Shown here: one piece after another, positions 8,693-17,448 of the stretch | Layout: the number at the start of each line of letters is the position of its first letter | Numbering within the stretch: the stretch's first letter is position 1 | Assembly: GCA_000508865.1 (NCBI GenBank) | Contig: BAHP02000003.1 | Span: 1 to 32,848, forward strand | Origin: Clostridiales bacterium VE202-01 | Lineage (GTDB): Bacteria > Bacillota_I > Bacilli_A > Erysipelotrichales > Coprobacillaceae | Reading direction: 5' to 3' | DNA length: 32,848 bases | The notes under the pieces: model-generated | What the model was told of the DNA's origin: nothing | Database searches by the model: none | The model's input: only the letters and a program-made list of their open reading frames with translations | Translations under genes and position numbers: made by a program

Positions 8693-9013
8693 TTACTTTA
8701 AACTATCTATAAATGTTTGAATTTCTTCTTTAGTTTTGCGAAGTTTACTTACAAAGCGTCCAATTTCTTTATCATCTTCATATCCTACAAAAGAAGGAAT
8801 TCCTAAAATATCTAAATCTTTACATAAATCTAATAAATTATCACGATTTATTAAATAAAATTTAAATTCTGGATTAGCATCAACAATATCGCCAATAAAA
8901 GGTTTAACAAACATACAATCTGGACACCAGTCAGCTGTAAACATGATAATTGTTTTACCCACTCTAACTTTGTCAAATTCTTCAAGTGTTTTAATTTCAA
9001 TTAACTTATCCAT
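8693..9013 (-). CDS. Thioredoxin-like protein (YtpP-like), WCPDC active site
   Basis: A 106-residue thioredoxin fold containing IIMFTADWCPDCMFVKPF, with cysteines in a CxxC of sequence CPDC, and a cis-proline in GIPSF. It is expected to act in thiol-disulfide exchange in the cytoplasm; there is no signal peptide. I place the start at 9013 (MDKLIEIK), where ATGGATAA overlaps the trmB stop and GAGGT lies upstream. A longer reading to 9073 would overlap trmB by 68 bases and is unlikely. Its place next to ytpR suggests it corresponds to Bacillus YtpP. Confidence 0.88.
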   Translation of the reverse strand: MDKLIEIKTLEEFDKVRVGKTIIMFTADWCPDCMFVKPFIGDIVDANPEFKFYLINRDNLLDLCKDLDILGIPSFVGYEDDKEIGRFVSKLRKTKEEIQTFIDSLK

Positions 9014-9659
9014 TTTCTCGATACCTCGCAACCAATTTATAAATTGGGCCTTTCTTACAAAATTTACGTTCATATTCAGTCATAATATTAGTTTCATTTT
9101 CAGGACTGTGATGCAAATCAAGATTTACAGTTTCTAAATCTAATGGATACTGATTCAATGAAACTAAAGAATATTCAAACAGACCACGATTATCTGTTTT
9201 AAATTCAATCACACCATCATTTACTAATATTTTATGATAAACATCTAAAAATTTACTAGAAGTCAATCTTCTTTTTTCATGGCGGTTTTTAGGCCATGGA
9301 TCACTAAAATTCAAATAAATCTTATCAACTTCATTCTCATTAAAAACATCACCTAATAAAATTGCATCATAACGCATTAAGCGTAGATTAGTAATTTTTG
9401 TTTCCTGCATATTAATTTTATTAATAGCAGCAGCTAATACACTTGGATATTTTTCAATTCCAATAAAGTTGATATTTGGATTACAACGAGCATTTTCATA
9501 AATAAAATCACCTTTGCCCATACCAATTTCAATATAAATTGGATTATCATTACCAAAAATTTCTTTCCATTTATTTTTAAACTTTTCCGGCTCGATTACA
9601 ACAAAATCAGTATTTTCATTCATTATATCATAAGCCTTTGGATTATTTCTAAGTCGCAT
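9006..9659 (-). CDS. trmB: tRNA (guanine-N7-)-methyltransferase TrmB
   Basis: TrmB makes m7G46 in the variable loop of tRNAs using S-adenosylmethionine. The 217-residue protein shows the SAM site YIEIGMGKGDFI, then NFIGIEKYPSVL, the family signature YLNFSDPWPKNRHEKRRLTS, and the end IMTEYERKFCKKGPIYKL. It starts MRLRNNPKA after a GGGGAG ribosome site and overlaps the next gene by 8 bases. It lies in an RNA-modification cluster with the RsuA-type gene upstream. Confidence 0.96.
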   Translation of the reverse strand: MRLRNNPKAYDIMNENTDFVVIEPEKFKNKWKEIFGNDNPIYIEIGMGKGDFIYENARCNPNINFIGIEKYPSVLAAAINKINMQETKITNLRLMRYDAILLGDVFNENEVDKIYLNFSDPWPKNRHEKRRLTSSKFLDVYHKILVNDGVIEFKTDNRGLFEYSLVSLNQYPLDLETVNLDLHHSPENETNIMTEYERKFCKKGPIYKLVARYRENG

Positions 9660-9691
9660 TACTACTCCCCTTTACATATATGCATATTCTA

Positions 9692-10405
9692 TCATAAATC
9701 ATTCATCAAGTCGACCAATTCCTCATCAGTAAGTTCACGAAAATCACCTAATTCTAAACTACGATCTAATGATAAATCTTTAATTTTTAAGCGCTTCAAA
9801 TATGTTACATGTTTGCCACAGGCTTCAACCATCTTTTTCACCTGATGAAATTTGCCCTCAAAAATTTCAATTTGTACCTTACAAAAAGCTTCACCAGTTT
9901 CTAGTATTTGTAAATTAGCTTTTTTACATTTATAACCATTATCTAAAACAATTCCTTCTTTAAAAGCAGCAATATCATTTTCATTCATGATTCCTTCAAC
10001 TTCAGCTATATATATTTTAGAATGATTTCGACTAGGTGCCATCAATTTATGAGCAAAATCACCATCATTGCTTATTAACAACAAACCTTCTGTATCAATA
10101 TCTAATCTTCCAACTGGAAATAAATCATAATTTTCATAACCAATGATTAAATCTATTACAGTAGGATGAACATTATCTTTGGTAGCACTAATATATCCTT
10201 GTGGTTTATTAAGCATTATATATACATAAGGCCGATAATTGACCTTTTCACCATCAAAAACAATTATATCTTTTTCATAATCAACTTTATAATCATCTTT
10301 TTTTATTATTTCTCCATTTACTGTAACATATCCTTTTCTAATAAAAGCTTTGACCTCTTTTCTAGTTCCCATTCCATAATTAGCTAACAATTTATCTAAT
10401 CGCAT
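9692..10405 (-). CDS. RsuA/RluB-family pseudouridine synthase
   Basis: About 237 residues. An N-terminal S4 RNA-binding domain (MRLDKLLANYGMGTRKEVKAFIRKGYVTVNGE) precedes the synthase domain with PVGRLDIDTEGLLLISNDG (catalytic Asp in GRLD) and a conserved C-terminal KIYIAEVEG...GKFHQVKKM. The fold and length match RsuA, which modifies one uridine of 16S rRNA (516 in E. coli); a 23S-specific RluB/E paralog cannot be excluded. The start may be 10411 or 10405 (ATG-GTA-ATG). Either overlaps the lipoprotein gene, and no clear ribosome site is seen, which suggests translational coupling. Confidence 0.9.
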   Translation of the reverse strand: MRLDKLLANYGMGTRKEVKAFIRKGYVTVNGEIIKKDDYKVDYEKDIIVFDGEKVNYRPYVYIMLNKPQGYISATKDNVHPTVIDLIIGYENYDLFPVGRLDIDTEGLLLISNDGDFAHKLMAPSRNHSKIYIAEVEGIMNENDIAAFKEGIVLDNGYKCKKANLQILETGEAFCKVQIEIFEGKFHQVKKMVEACGKHVTYLKRLKIKDLSLDRSLELGDFRELTDEELVDLMNDL

Positions 10406-10895
10406 TACCATATAATCTTATAAACCTCTCTTCTTTTTCTTTACCATTTTCATCGTTATAAAAAGTTAAATAAACTAATACATTAAACTCTTTTTTAGTC
10501 GTGATCCCAGATAAATTTACACCTTTATAAATTCCTTTTTCTTTATCTATAACATTAGGGACGAGTGAAAATACATCATCTTCAAGAATTCCTAAATTAG
10601 GTAAACTCGCACTTTCATCTTGTTCAACTTTTGCGATTGCTTGTAAATGATACATATTTATTTTAGGACTGTCAATAACAACATCATAGCGATTTGTCTC
10701 ATCATCTATTTTATTGATAATTAATCTGATTGAAAACTCATCACTACCATCCTGATAGTTTTTAGACTCATTGAGCATCTCTTCATATATTTTATATTGT
10801 TTATATAATTTATCATTTTTATCATCGTCTAAGCTATTATTAAAACAGCCTGTCAACAATATACTACATATAATAATAAAAACAATTCTTTTCAT
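10392..10895 (-). CDS. Small lipoprotein of unknown function
   Basis: A 167-residue protein that begins MKRIVFIIICSILLTGC, a lipoprotein signal with lipobox LTGC (cysteine 17). The mature part is hydrophilic and mostly beta/alpha, with the phrases NRYDVVIDSPKINMYHLQAIAKV and KKEFNVLVYLTFY. I recognise no family. The start at 10895 has GGTGA six bases upstream and the N-terminus makes sense, so an in-frame extension to 11123 that would run through the upstream gene and terminator is rejected. A TATAAT at 10912-10917 directly upstream is a likely -10 with a poor -35. It is the first gene of the operon leading to acpS. Confidence 0.85.
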   Translation of the reverse strand: MKRIVFIIICSILLTGCFNNSLDDDKNDKLYKQYKIYEEMLNESKNYQDGSDEFSIRLIINKIDDETNRYDVVIDSPKINMYHLQAIAKVEQDESASLPNLGILEDDVFSLVPNVIDKEKGIYKGVNLSGITTKKEFNVLVYLTFYNDENGKEKEERFIRLYGNAIR

Positions 10896-10929
10896 ATTCT
10901 TCACCGTAACCATTATAGCACTTTTTATA

Positions 10930-10963
10930 AAACAATAAAATAAATAGGAACCGAAGTTCCTAT
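10930..10963 (-). terminator. Terminator of the DUF1540 gene
   Basis: A perfect 8-bp stem ATAGGAAC / GTTCCTAT (10944-10951, 10956-10963) closed by a TTCG tetraloop on the minus strand, then TTATTTTATTGTTTTAT. It contains the stop codon of the preceding gene. Confidence 0.9.
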
Positions 10964-11109
10964 CTACATTTAAAAGTTTCACAAGCAGTTTCTTTAACTT
11001 CTTTTGCTTCATTACATCTACAATTACATACTGTAATTTCTTGGGCATCACACTTACAATTATGATTGTATACACAATTGTCAACATGACAACATACATC
11101 TTTTGCCAT
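10960..11109 (-). CDS. Cysteine-rich DUF1540-type small protein
   Basis: A 49-residue protein with nine cysteines in C-C-H-V-x-N-C-x-Y-N-x-x-C-x-C spacing (CCHVDNCVYNHNCKC, later CNCRC), the arrangement of DUF1540 proteins common in spore-forming Firmicutes. They are thought to bind metal; their function is not established. The start at 11109 has GGAGGTGATT directly upstream, a near-perfect ribosome site. It is a single-gene unit between two intrinsic terminators. TTGAAT...TAAAAC with 17-bp spacing upstream may be its promoter. Confidence 0.85.
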   Translation of the reverse strand: MAKDVCCHVDNCVYNHNCKCDAQEITVCNCRCNEAKEVKETACETFKCR

Positions 11110-11153
11110 GGAATCACCTCCATTACTAGTTTTAGCAGTTTTAAAGAAACTAT

Positions 11154-11183
11154 TCAAAAAAAGGATAAATAATTATTTATCCT
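11154..11183 (-). terminator. Terminator of the Cse60-like gene
   Basis: A perfect 22-bp palindrome, AGGATAAATAA / TTATTTATCCT (11162-11183), followed on the minus strand by seven T. The stop codon of the Cse60-like gene (11173-11175) lies at its centre. Confidence 0.88.
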
Positions 11184-11346
11184 CATATTCGATCAAACAG
11201 CTAAAACTATATTCTAGCTCACTAGAAAAAGTCATTGCTACTTGATAATGAATTGCTAAGATTTTAGGATCTTTTTTAGCGATAAATTCATTGATTTCAT
11301 CTTCTAAATCTAATTCATGAGTTTTTTCAATTATTTTTATTTTCAT
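11173..11346 (-). CDS. Cse60-like small protein (sporulation-associated family)
   Basis: A 57-residue acidic protein beginning MKIKIIEKTHELDLEDEINE and continuing with KILAIHYQVAMTFS...EYSFSCLIEYED. The pattern (beta start, E-x-x-H-E-x-D-L, Y/F-Q-V-A, a hydrophobic last strand ending in Y) matches Cse60 of Bacillus, a small sporulation-expressed protein of unknown role. The assignment is from memory of the family. No ribosome site precedes the ATG. A TATAAT (11353-11358) ends only six bases before it, so the mRNA may be leaderless if that hexamer is a real -10; no good -35 is seen. It has its own strong terminator. Confidence 0.7.
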   Translation of the reverse strand: MKIKIIEKTHELDLEDEINEFIAKKDPKILAIHYQVAMTFSSELEYSFSCLIEYEDK

Positions 11347-11384
11347 AATTAGATTATAATTTGTAGATCATAAAATTTTTGTCA

Positions 11385-12262
11385 TTATTGGTTGATTTCA
11401 ATTTTTAATGCTGCTTCAAATACTTCATTAGGTTTTAAAGCGATAATTCCTTCTTTATCTTTAAATTCCCCAGTAAAATCGACATAGTCACTATGTCCAA
11501 ACCAAGGTTCGATTGCAACAAGTCCACCTACATGTTTAGCTGCCCATATTCCTAAGTGTTTAAAACCGTCCATATGAACTACCAGTGATTTATCATGATT
11601 CAAAGATTTTAATGCAATTTTTTAGATTTAAAATTTTCTAAGATGATCGTATCATTACTGAACAATTTTTGACGAATAAAAAATCTTCTTTCATTATCTA
11701 AAAAACTTTCTGTTTCATGAGTGATTCCCTTTTTTTCAAGATTCAAAATTTTACGTGCCAAAGTTTCATTTTCACTAAATTCCAAATAATAATCGTTACT
11801 AGATTCATTTTCCATAAATGGACAAGCAAATGCTGGATGTCCCCCAATTTGAAAATATATTTCTTTTTCATCAATATTTGTTACTTTAAAATTACATGTT
11901 AAAATATTCTCATTTAAAGTATAAATAACATCTAATTTAAATAAATATGGATATTGTTTAATGATCTCTTCATTTGATGTGAGTGTAAACACTACTTCCT
12001 GGTCACTAATTTGATTTGCCTGATATTCATTATGACGTGAAAAACCATGTTGCGTCATACTGTATGTCTTACCATCGATACGACATTCATTATTTTGTAA
12101 AGCGCCAACTATCGGAAATAAAACTGGTGCACTACTCCCCCATTGAATCGGATCACGACGCCACATATAATTTATTTGATCTTTTTGACCAATAATTTTA
12201 ATAATTTCAGCACCTTTATTAGCTAATTGTACTTCTAAAAAATCATTTTTTAATGTAATCAT
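11385..12262 (-). pseudogene. Aldose 1-epimerase-like protein (LacX-type), frame broken
   Basis: The two halves together cover a full LacX/galactose-mutarotase-type protein of about 292 residues. The first part (from MITLKNDFLEVQLANKGAEI) has GSSAPVLFPIVGAL, MTQHGFSRHNEY and IGGHPAFACPF; the second has LVVHMDGFKHLGIWAAKHVGGLVAIEPWFG. The break is at six A on the coding strand (11618-11623). Seven A would restore ...SKKIALKSLNHDKSLV.... The lost base could be a real mutation or a base-calling error, because otherwise intact neighbours show the same kind of break. The family interconverts sugar anomers; the substrate here is unknown. The start at 12262 follows AGG at 8 bases. Confidence 0.8.
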
Positions 12263-12303
12263 TTTCTTTACCTGCATACCTTTCCAAAATAATATATCTT
12301 AAA

Positions 12304-13248
12304 TTATTTCTTTTCAAATTCTAATAAAATCAAACAATTATACACTACATCAGTTAAATCAGAGATGATTTCACCATCAGCAGTTCTTTTTTCTTTTACA
12401 ACACAGTAATTCAAACGAACTTTTACTTCTACTACATCATTAACAGCCAGTTTTTCCAACCAGTCAGCATTTTCTCCATCAGCATAAATATATGATGTTT
12501 CTCTTCCAATATTTTCATTAGTTTCAAAATCAAGAATATTTACTTCTCGACCGATTGTATCACCAATTGTTAGACCTATGGAATTTACAATTTCACTTTT
12601 TACGGTAAATGGTTCATCAACCATTTGCAATTTTATTTTTCCTTCTTTACCAGCATGTTTTTTAGGGCGAAGATAAAATTCATTAATGATCTCTTTATTT
12701 AAATTTTCACTTTTTATTTCAAATTCACGGTTTCTTTCGATATCAAATTTAATTTTTTCCTCTAATCCGCTTAAAGTATCTACCAGATCTCTACTAACTT
12801 TATCTCTTAAATCCTCAGGTGTAGTAAAAAAACTAACAGTATGTATTTTTTTCAATTTTTTCTTTAAAAGCTTTTAATTTTTCTGCTTTAATTCCGGTAT
12901 CAACAAATTTAGGAGGAATTGGATGATTATCATCCAAAATATAAACTAGAGTAGGAACGTTATTTTTTATAGCCTCATTATATTCTAGTTCTGAATAGGA
13001 AAGATCAAACTCTTCATGAACTGAACCATAACGCATAGCAATGATTGAAATAAATACTTTACTTTCTCTTACCTGAGATAAACAGGTTGCTAGCGAATTA
13101 CTTGGACTAGAACCAAAATATTCCATTCCTTTTACTATTTGTTCTATCTAACGATAACTTCTTTAACTTGATCACGATATGGAATCAAATCTTCGTAGGT
13201 TGATGAAACAAAAATGGGTATATGCTGTTTCAAAATTACATTTGCCAT
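12304..13248 (-). pseudogene. DUF4062-domain protein, frame broken twice
   Basis: Three frames reconstruct one 314-residue protein. The N-terminus MANVILKQHIPIFVSSTYED has the SSTYEDL signature of DUF4062. The middle part reads GMEYFGSSPSN, ESKVFISIIAMRYGS, SELEYNEAI and PPKFVDTG, and the last part starts HTVSFFTTPEDLRDKVSRDL. The breaks are near 13148 (one base missing; AGATAG for likely AGATTAG) and at seven A on the coding strand (12846-12852, one extra). They cancel, so total length stays a multiple of three. DUF4062 has a TIR/nucleotide-hydrolase-like fold and often precedes variable C-terminal effector or sensor domains; the C-terminal 180 residues here are unrecognised. Promoter and ribosome site (AGGGG) are intact. 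Confidence 0.8.
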
Positions 13249-13274
13249 AGTTTTCCCCTTTCTTTAATATTTTA

Positions 13275-13303
13275 ATTATATCATTTAAAAGATTTTACTA
13301 CAA
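13275..13303 (-). promoter_or_regulatory. Promoter of the DUF4062 gene
   Basis: TTGTAG -35 (13298-13303), 17-bp spacer, TATAAT -10 (13275-13280), preceded by TGA (extended -10 element). It sits immediately downstream of the rbfA terminator. Confidence 0.6.
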
Positions 13304-13304
13304 C

Positions 13305-13357
13305 AAACAAAAAAGGTTTGATCTTTTAGTTTCACTGAACTAATAAATCAAAACCTT
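13305..13357 (-). terminator. Terminator of the rimP-rbfA operon
   Basis: A long imperfect stem, AAGGTTTTGAT / ATCAAACCTT (13347-13357, 13313-13322), with an inner AGTTCAGTGAAACT hairpin, followed on the minus strand by six T and GTTTGTTG. Confidence 0.88.
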
Positions 13358-13362
13358 AAAAA

Positions 13363-13710
13363 TTATTCACCATGATGATTTAGATCATCTATTATCTTTT
13401 CAATCTTATTTCCATACTCTAAAGAAGTATCGTTGACAAAATATAATTCAGGCACTTTACGAATAGTAAGACGCTTAGCAAGCAATGAACGAATAAACCC
13501 TTTTGAACGCTCTAATGCCTGCATTCCCTTACGTGTATCAAAATCTTTACCTAAAAAAGTTACATAAATTTTAGCAATCGATAAATCATTAGTCAAATCA
13601 ACTGCTGTGATCGTACAAAAACCAATTTTAGGATCACGTACTTCTGTTTGAAGGATCTGTGATAATTCTCTTTGAATAATACCACTAACTTTTTCTTTCT
13701 TTAAAGCCAT
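13363..13710 (-). CDS. rbfA: Ribosome-binding factor A
   Basis: RbfA binds the pre-30S subunit near helix 1 of 16S rRNA during late maturation and cold adaptation. The 115-residue protein is the normal size. It shows the KH-like core: EKVSGIIQRELSQILQTEVRDPKIGFCTITAVDLTND, then KIYVTFLG, and RKVPELYFVNDTSLEYGNKIEKI at the end. The start at 13710 follows AGGTGATTAA, and infB ends eight bases upstream. It is the final gene of the rimP-nusA-infB operon and is followed directly by a strong terminator. Confidence 0.96.
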   Translation of the reverse strand: MALKKEKVSGIIQRELSQILQTEVRDPKIGFCTITAVDLTNDLSIAKIYVTFLGKDFDTRKGMQALERSKGFIRSLLAKRLTIRKVPELYFVNDTSLEYGNKIEKIIDDLNHHGE

Positions 13711-13718
13711 TTAATCAC

Positions 13719-15568
13719 CTACTTAATTTCTACTTCTTCCATGATATAGCCTTCAACAATATCGCCTTCTTTAATATCATTAAAGTTTTCAATACTTAAA
13801 CCACATTCAAAACCACTGGCAACTTCTTTTACATCATCTTGGAAACGTTTCAATGATCCTAATTTACCTTCATATACAACAACACCATCACGAAGTAAGC
13901 GTACTCCACAATTACGACGAATAAATCCATCAGTAACATAGCATCCAGCAATATTACCAACTTTGGAAACTTTAATAATTTGACGAATTTCAGCTTGTCC
14001 AGTAACTACTTCTTTCACTTCAGGCGCAAGCATTCCTTTCATCGCTGTTTCGATTTCTTCAACCATCTTATAAATAATATTATGCAAACGGATCTCAATG
14101 CCTTCCTCTTCTGCTTTTTGCCGAACTTTAGCATTAGGACGAACATTAAAACCATAAATAATTGCTTTAGATGCTGTCGCTAATAATACATCAGATTCCG
14201 AAATTCCACCTGCTGTTGAACGAATTACATTAACTCTTACACCATCAACATTTATTTTTTCAAGTGAAGCTTTGACTGCTTCAGCTGTTCCTTGAACATC
14301 AGCTTTAACAATAATATTTAAATCAATGACCTCACCATCTTTGATTTGTGAAAATAAATCATCAAGTGATAAAGCTGCTCCCGTACTACGTTCCTTATCC
14401 TGTTTAGCTTTCAAACGTGATTCTCCAACACTACGTGCCTGTTTTTCAGTTTCAAAAGCCATAAATTTATCGCCAGCTACAGGTACTTCATTTAATCCTG
14501 TAATTTCTACAGGTGTTGCTGGTAAAGCTTCTTTAATAATTTTACCACGATCATCTAACATTTGACGAACGCGACCAAATGCCGTACCAACAACGATGGG
14601 ATCACCGGCTCTTAATGTTCCATTTTCAACTAATAAAGTTGCTACTGGTCCACGTCCCTTATCTAATTTACCCTCAACGACACTACCGTATGCATAACGA
14701 TTAGGATTAGCTTTTAAATCTGCCAATTCCGCAACTACAGTTAAAGTTTCTAATAATTCTTCGATTCCGATTCCCTTTTTAGCTGAGATTTCACAATACA
14801 CAGTATCTCCACCCCAGTCTTCAGGTAAAAGACCATATTCAGACATTTCTCCTTTGATTCTTTCAGGATCAGCACCTTCTTTATCGATCTTATTAACGGC
14901 AACAACGATTGGAACCCCAGCTGCTTTAGCATGATCGATAGCTTCTTTAGTTTGTGGCATAACACCATCATCAGCAGCAACAACAATAATTACAATATCC
15001 GTTACCTGGGCCCCACGAGCTCTCATTGCTGTAAAAGCTTCATGACCTGGAGTGTCTAAAAAAGTTACTTTTTTCCATTTACATCAACCTGGTAAGCACC
15101 AATGTGCTGAGTAATTCCACCAAATTCTCCTTCAACAACAGCAGATTTTCTAATTGTATCTAATAATGTTGTTTTTCCATGATCAACATGTCCCATTATT
15201 GTAACCACTGGACAACGTGGTACTAAGTCTTTTTCATCATCTACGATATCGATTTCTTCAAAATTAACTTCACTTACTTCAACATGTTTTTCAGCTTCAA
15301 AACCGTATTCTAAACATATTAATTCAACTTGTTCATCATTCAATGAAGAATTGATCGTCACCATCGTTCCTAATAAAAATAATACTTTAATAACATTAGC
15401 AGGTGTTTGACCAATTTTTTCTGCTAATTGTCCAACTGTGATTCCTTCTTCATATACAATTACTCCATCTTTAACTATTTCTTCTTTCTTAGTAGGAAAA
15501 TTAGATTTCAATTGTTTCTTTTTTGATGCACCCTTTTTATTTTTTGAATGTTTATTTTGTTTTACCAT
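13719..15568 (-). CDS. infB: Translation initiation factor IF-2, reading frame interrupted by one base
   Basis: IF-2 is the GTPase that places fMet-tRNA on the 30S subunit and drives subunit joining; it is essential. Residues 1-167 (N-domain and GTPase start, [16 protein letters not shown]) read in one frame. From [19 protein letters not shown] onward ([10 protein letters not shown], then domains II-IV) it reads in another. The break is at six A on the coding strand (15069-15074) inside [11 protein letters not shown]; seven would restore one protein of about 616 residues, a short-form IF-2. Because the gene is essential and otherwise perfectly conserved, I treat this as a probable sequence error or slippage site, not a dead gene. 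The start follows AGGAGGGTGA. Confidence 0.93.
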
Positions 15569-15572
15569 AACT

Positions 15573-15869
15573 TCACCCTCCTATCTTTTCTTTTAAATTT
15601 TTAGCAAATCCTCTATCTGTAATTCCTAATGCGACACGATTATTTTTACCGATTGCTTTAGAAAGTTCACTAATGTTACCAGCAATAACATAATCAACAT
15701 TATAACTAGTACATTTATCTGTAATCTTCTTCTTACTATTATCACTTGCATCACTAGCAATAACTACGAAATATACCCCATTAGATCTAATTTTATTTAT
15801 TAATGTTTCTCCTGTAACGATTTTACGAGCCCGACTAGCTAGACCTAAGGTATTTAAAAAATTATTCAT
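15573..15869 (-). CDS. rplGA: L7Ae-family ribosome-associated protein (YlxQ)
   Basis: A roughly 98-residue L7Ae/L30e-fold protein: [19 protein letters not shown] near the start, [15 protein letters not shown] in the core, and [18 protein letters not shown] at the end. In Bacillus the homolog YlxQ (RplGA) lies at the same place between ylxR and infB and is an RNA-binding protein of uncertain role. I choose MNNFLN (15869), whose ATG overlaps the ylxR stop (ATGAATAA). A start six bases earlier (15875) is possible. There is no strong ribosome site, so coupling to ylxR translation is likely. Confidence 0.9.
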   Translation of the reverse strand: MNNFLNTLGLASRARKIVTGETLINKIRSNGVYFVVIASDASDNSKKKITDKCTSYNVDYVIAGNISELSKAIGKNNRVALGITDRGFAKNLKEKIGG

Positions 15870-16125
15870 TTGCATATTTTTCCAATTCTTCAAAAATCTG
15901 CTCAGGAATTTCAACTTGTAAAGCTCGGGCTAAAACTTTTTTCTTTTTTGCCGTTTCAAAAGCTGCCTTACTTCTTTTTAAATACGCACCACGACCATTC
16001 ATCTTTCCCGTCGGATCAACGAATACTTCGCCTTCCTTATTACGAACGACCCTTATCATTTCTTTTTTTGGCAACTGTTCTCCAGTAGCCAAACATTTTC
16101 TCAATGGTATTTTACGCAAGATCAT
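15862..16125 (-). CDS. ylxR: YlxR-family nucleic-acid-binding protein (RnpM)
   Basis: An 87-residue basic protein with the YlxR signature: IPLRKCLATGEQLPKKEMIR, a second motif VDPTGKMNGRGAYL, and a lysine-rich helix. Family members in Bacillus have been linked to RNase P modulation. Possible starts are GTG 16128, ATG 16125 and TTG 16119. AAGGAG lies only two bases from the ATG but eight from the TTG, so the TTG (protein MRKIPLRKC) may be the true start. It begins a few bases after nusA and overlaps ylxQ. Confidence 0.9.
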   Translation of the reverse strand: MILRKIPLRKCLATGEQLPKKEMIRVVRNKEGEVFVDPTGKMNGRGAYLKRSKAAFETAKKKKVLARALQVEIPEQIFEELEKYANE

Positions 16126-16131
16126 CACTCC

Positions 16132-17436
16132 TTAATCAGCATCATAATATTTATCATATTCATCATAATCGATTTCTTCATCATACTTATTGTAATCATC
16201 ATCTAAATCTTCAAAATCTTCATATTCAAAGACTTTTTTAACTGGTGTCACTTCAACTGCTTCTGTTTCATCATCTTCAATTGCTTCAGCTGCTGTCTTT
16301 TCTAACATTTCTTGAGCGAATTCTTCTTCAAAGCCAGTATCAACAGGTGAATCTTTTGGTTCATTATCAATTTCATCTAATGTCACTAAACCAAGTTCTA
16401 AAGCTTCACTGACTGATTTGATATCGATCTTCCATCCCGTAAGACGTACTGCTAAACGGGCATTTTGACCACGTTTACCGATTGCTAAAGACAACTGATC
16501 ATCAGGTACGATTACTAAAGCACTATGATCATCTTCATTAACAGTAACATATTTAACATCAGATGGACTTAAAGCATTTGAAATAAAGACAACTGGATCA
16601 CTACTCCAAATAATAATATCGATCATTTCACCATTTAATTCATCAACGACATTTTTAACTCGGCTGCCTTTAGGTCCCACACATGAACCAATTGGATCAA
16701 CATTTTCATGGCTAGTATAAACAGCTACTTTACTTCTTTCTCCAGGTTCCCGAGAAACCGCCTTGATTTCAACGATTCCCTCATATACTTCAGGTACTTC
16801 TAGTTCAAATAAACGCTTAACAAAATTCGGTTCGGTTCTACTAACGACAATATGAGTTCCTTTTGTACCACGATCAACATCATTAACATAGACCTTTAGA
16901 TGTTGTCCTTCTTTGATCTTTTCACCAGGGATTTGTTGATTTATTGCTAAAAAAGCTCCAGTTTTACCAATATTGATAATTGCAAACTTATCTTCTACCC
17001 GATCAACGATTCCCGTAATAATATCATCTTTTTTATCTGCAAATTCATTATAAAGTGTTTCTTTTTCAGTTTCGCGAATTTTTTGTCTAAACAGCTGTTT
17101 AGTTTGAATTGCTGCTAAACGCCCAATATGTTCAACATCAGCTTCTGTTTCAACAACATCTCCTACTTTATAAAAAGGATTGATAGCTTGAGCTTCTTCT
17201 AAAGATAATTCAATATCTTCATCTTCAAGATCTTCAACTACCGTTCTTAATTCAAATAGTCTAAACTTACCCGTTTTTTCATTAATTTCAACACGGACAT
17301 TAGCATCAGGATTTAAATAATTTTTCTTGTATGCTTTTGCAATTGATTCTTTTAACATATCTAAGAAAACTTCTTTTTCAATTCCTTTTTCTTCAATTAA
17401 TAGATTTAATGCGTCCATGAATTTTTTACTTGCCAC
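16132..17436 (-). CDS. nusA: Transcription termination/antitermination factor NusA
   Basis: NusA binds RNA polymerase and nascent RNA and sets pausing, intrinsic termination and antitermination. The 434-residue protein has the N-terminal RNA polymerase-binding domain (1-125), an S1 domain (about 135-200; GIVDRVEDKFAIINIGKTGAFL), and KH1/KH2 (VDPIGSCVGPKGSRVKNVV, LAIGKRGQNARLAVRLTGWKI). It ends in an unusually acidic tail rich in D, E and Y (DDDYNKYDEEIDYDEYDKYY). The start is GTG at 17436 with AGGAGG eight bases upstream, overlapping the rimP stop (TTTTAGGAGG). The tail replaces the acidic repeats found in some Gram-negative NusA proteins; its role here is unknown. Confidence 0.97.
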   Translation of the reverse strand: MASKKFMDALNLLIEEKGIEKEVFLDMLKESIAKAYKKNYLNPDANVRVEINEKTGKFRLFELRTVVEDLEDEDIELSLEEAQAINPFYKVGDVVETEADVEHIGRLAAIQTKQLFRQKIRETEKETLYNEFADKKDDIITGIVDRVEDKFAIINIGKTGAFLAINQQIPGEKIKEGQHLKVYVNDVDRGTKGTHIVVSRTEPNFVKRLFELEVPEVYEGIVEIKAVSREPGERSKVAVYTSHENVDPIGSCVGPKGSRVKNVVDELNGEMIDIIIWSSDPVVFISNALSPSDVKYVTVNEDDHSALVIVPDDQLSLAIGKRGQNARLAVRLTGWKIDIKSVSEALELGLVTLDEIDNEPKDSPVDTGFEEEFAQEMLEKTAAEAIEDDETEAVEVTPVKKVFEYEDFEDLDDDYNKYDEEIDYDEYDKYYDAD

Positions 17437-17448
17437 TTTTTTTTCCTC

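Noticed and set aside
9014-9073. Longer start of the thioredoxin-like gene
   Set aside because: It would overlap trmB by 68 bases and precede the MDKLIEIK start, which has its own ribosome site.
10896-11123. N-terminal extension of the lipoprotein gene
   Set aside because: It runs through the DUF1540 gene and its terminator in another frame. The lipoprotein signal and ribosome site clearly place the start at 10895.
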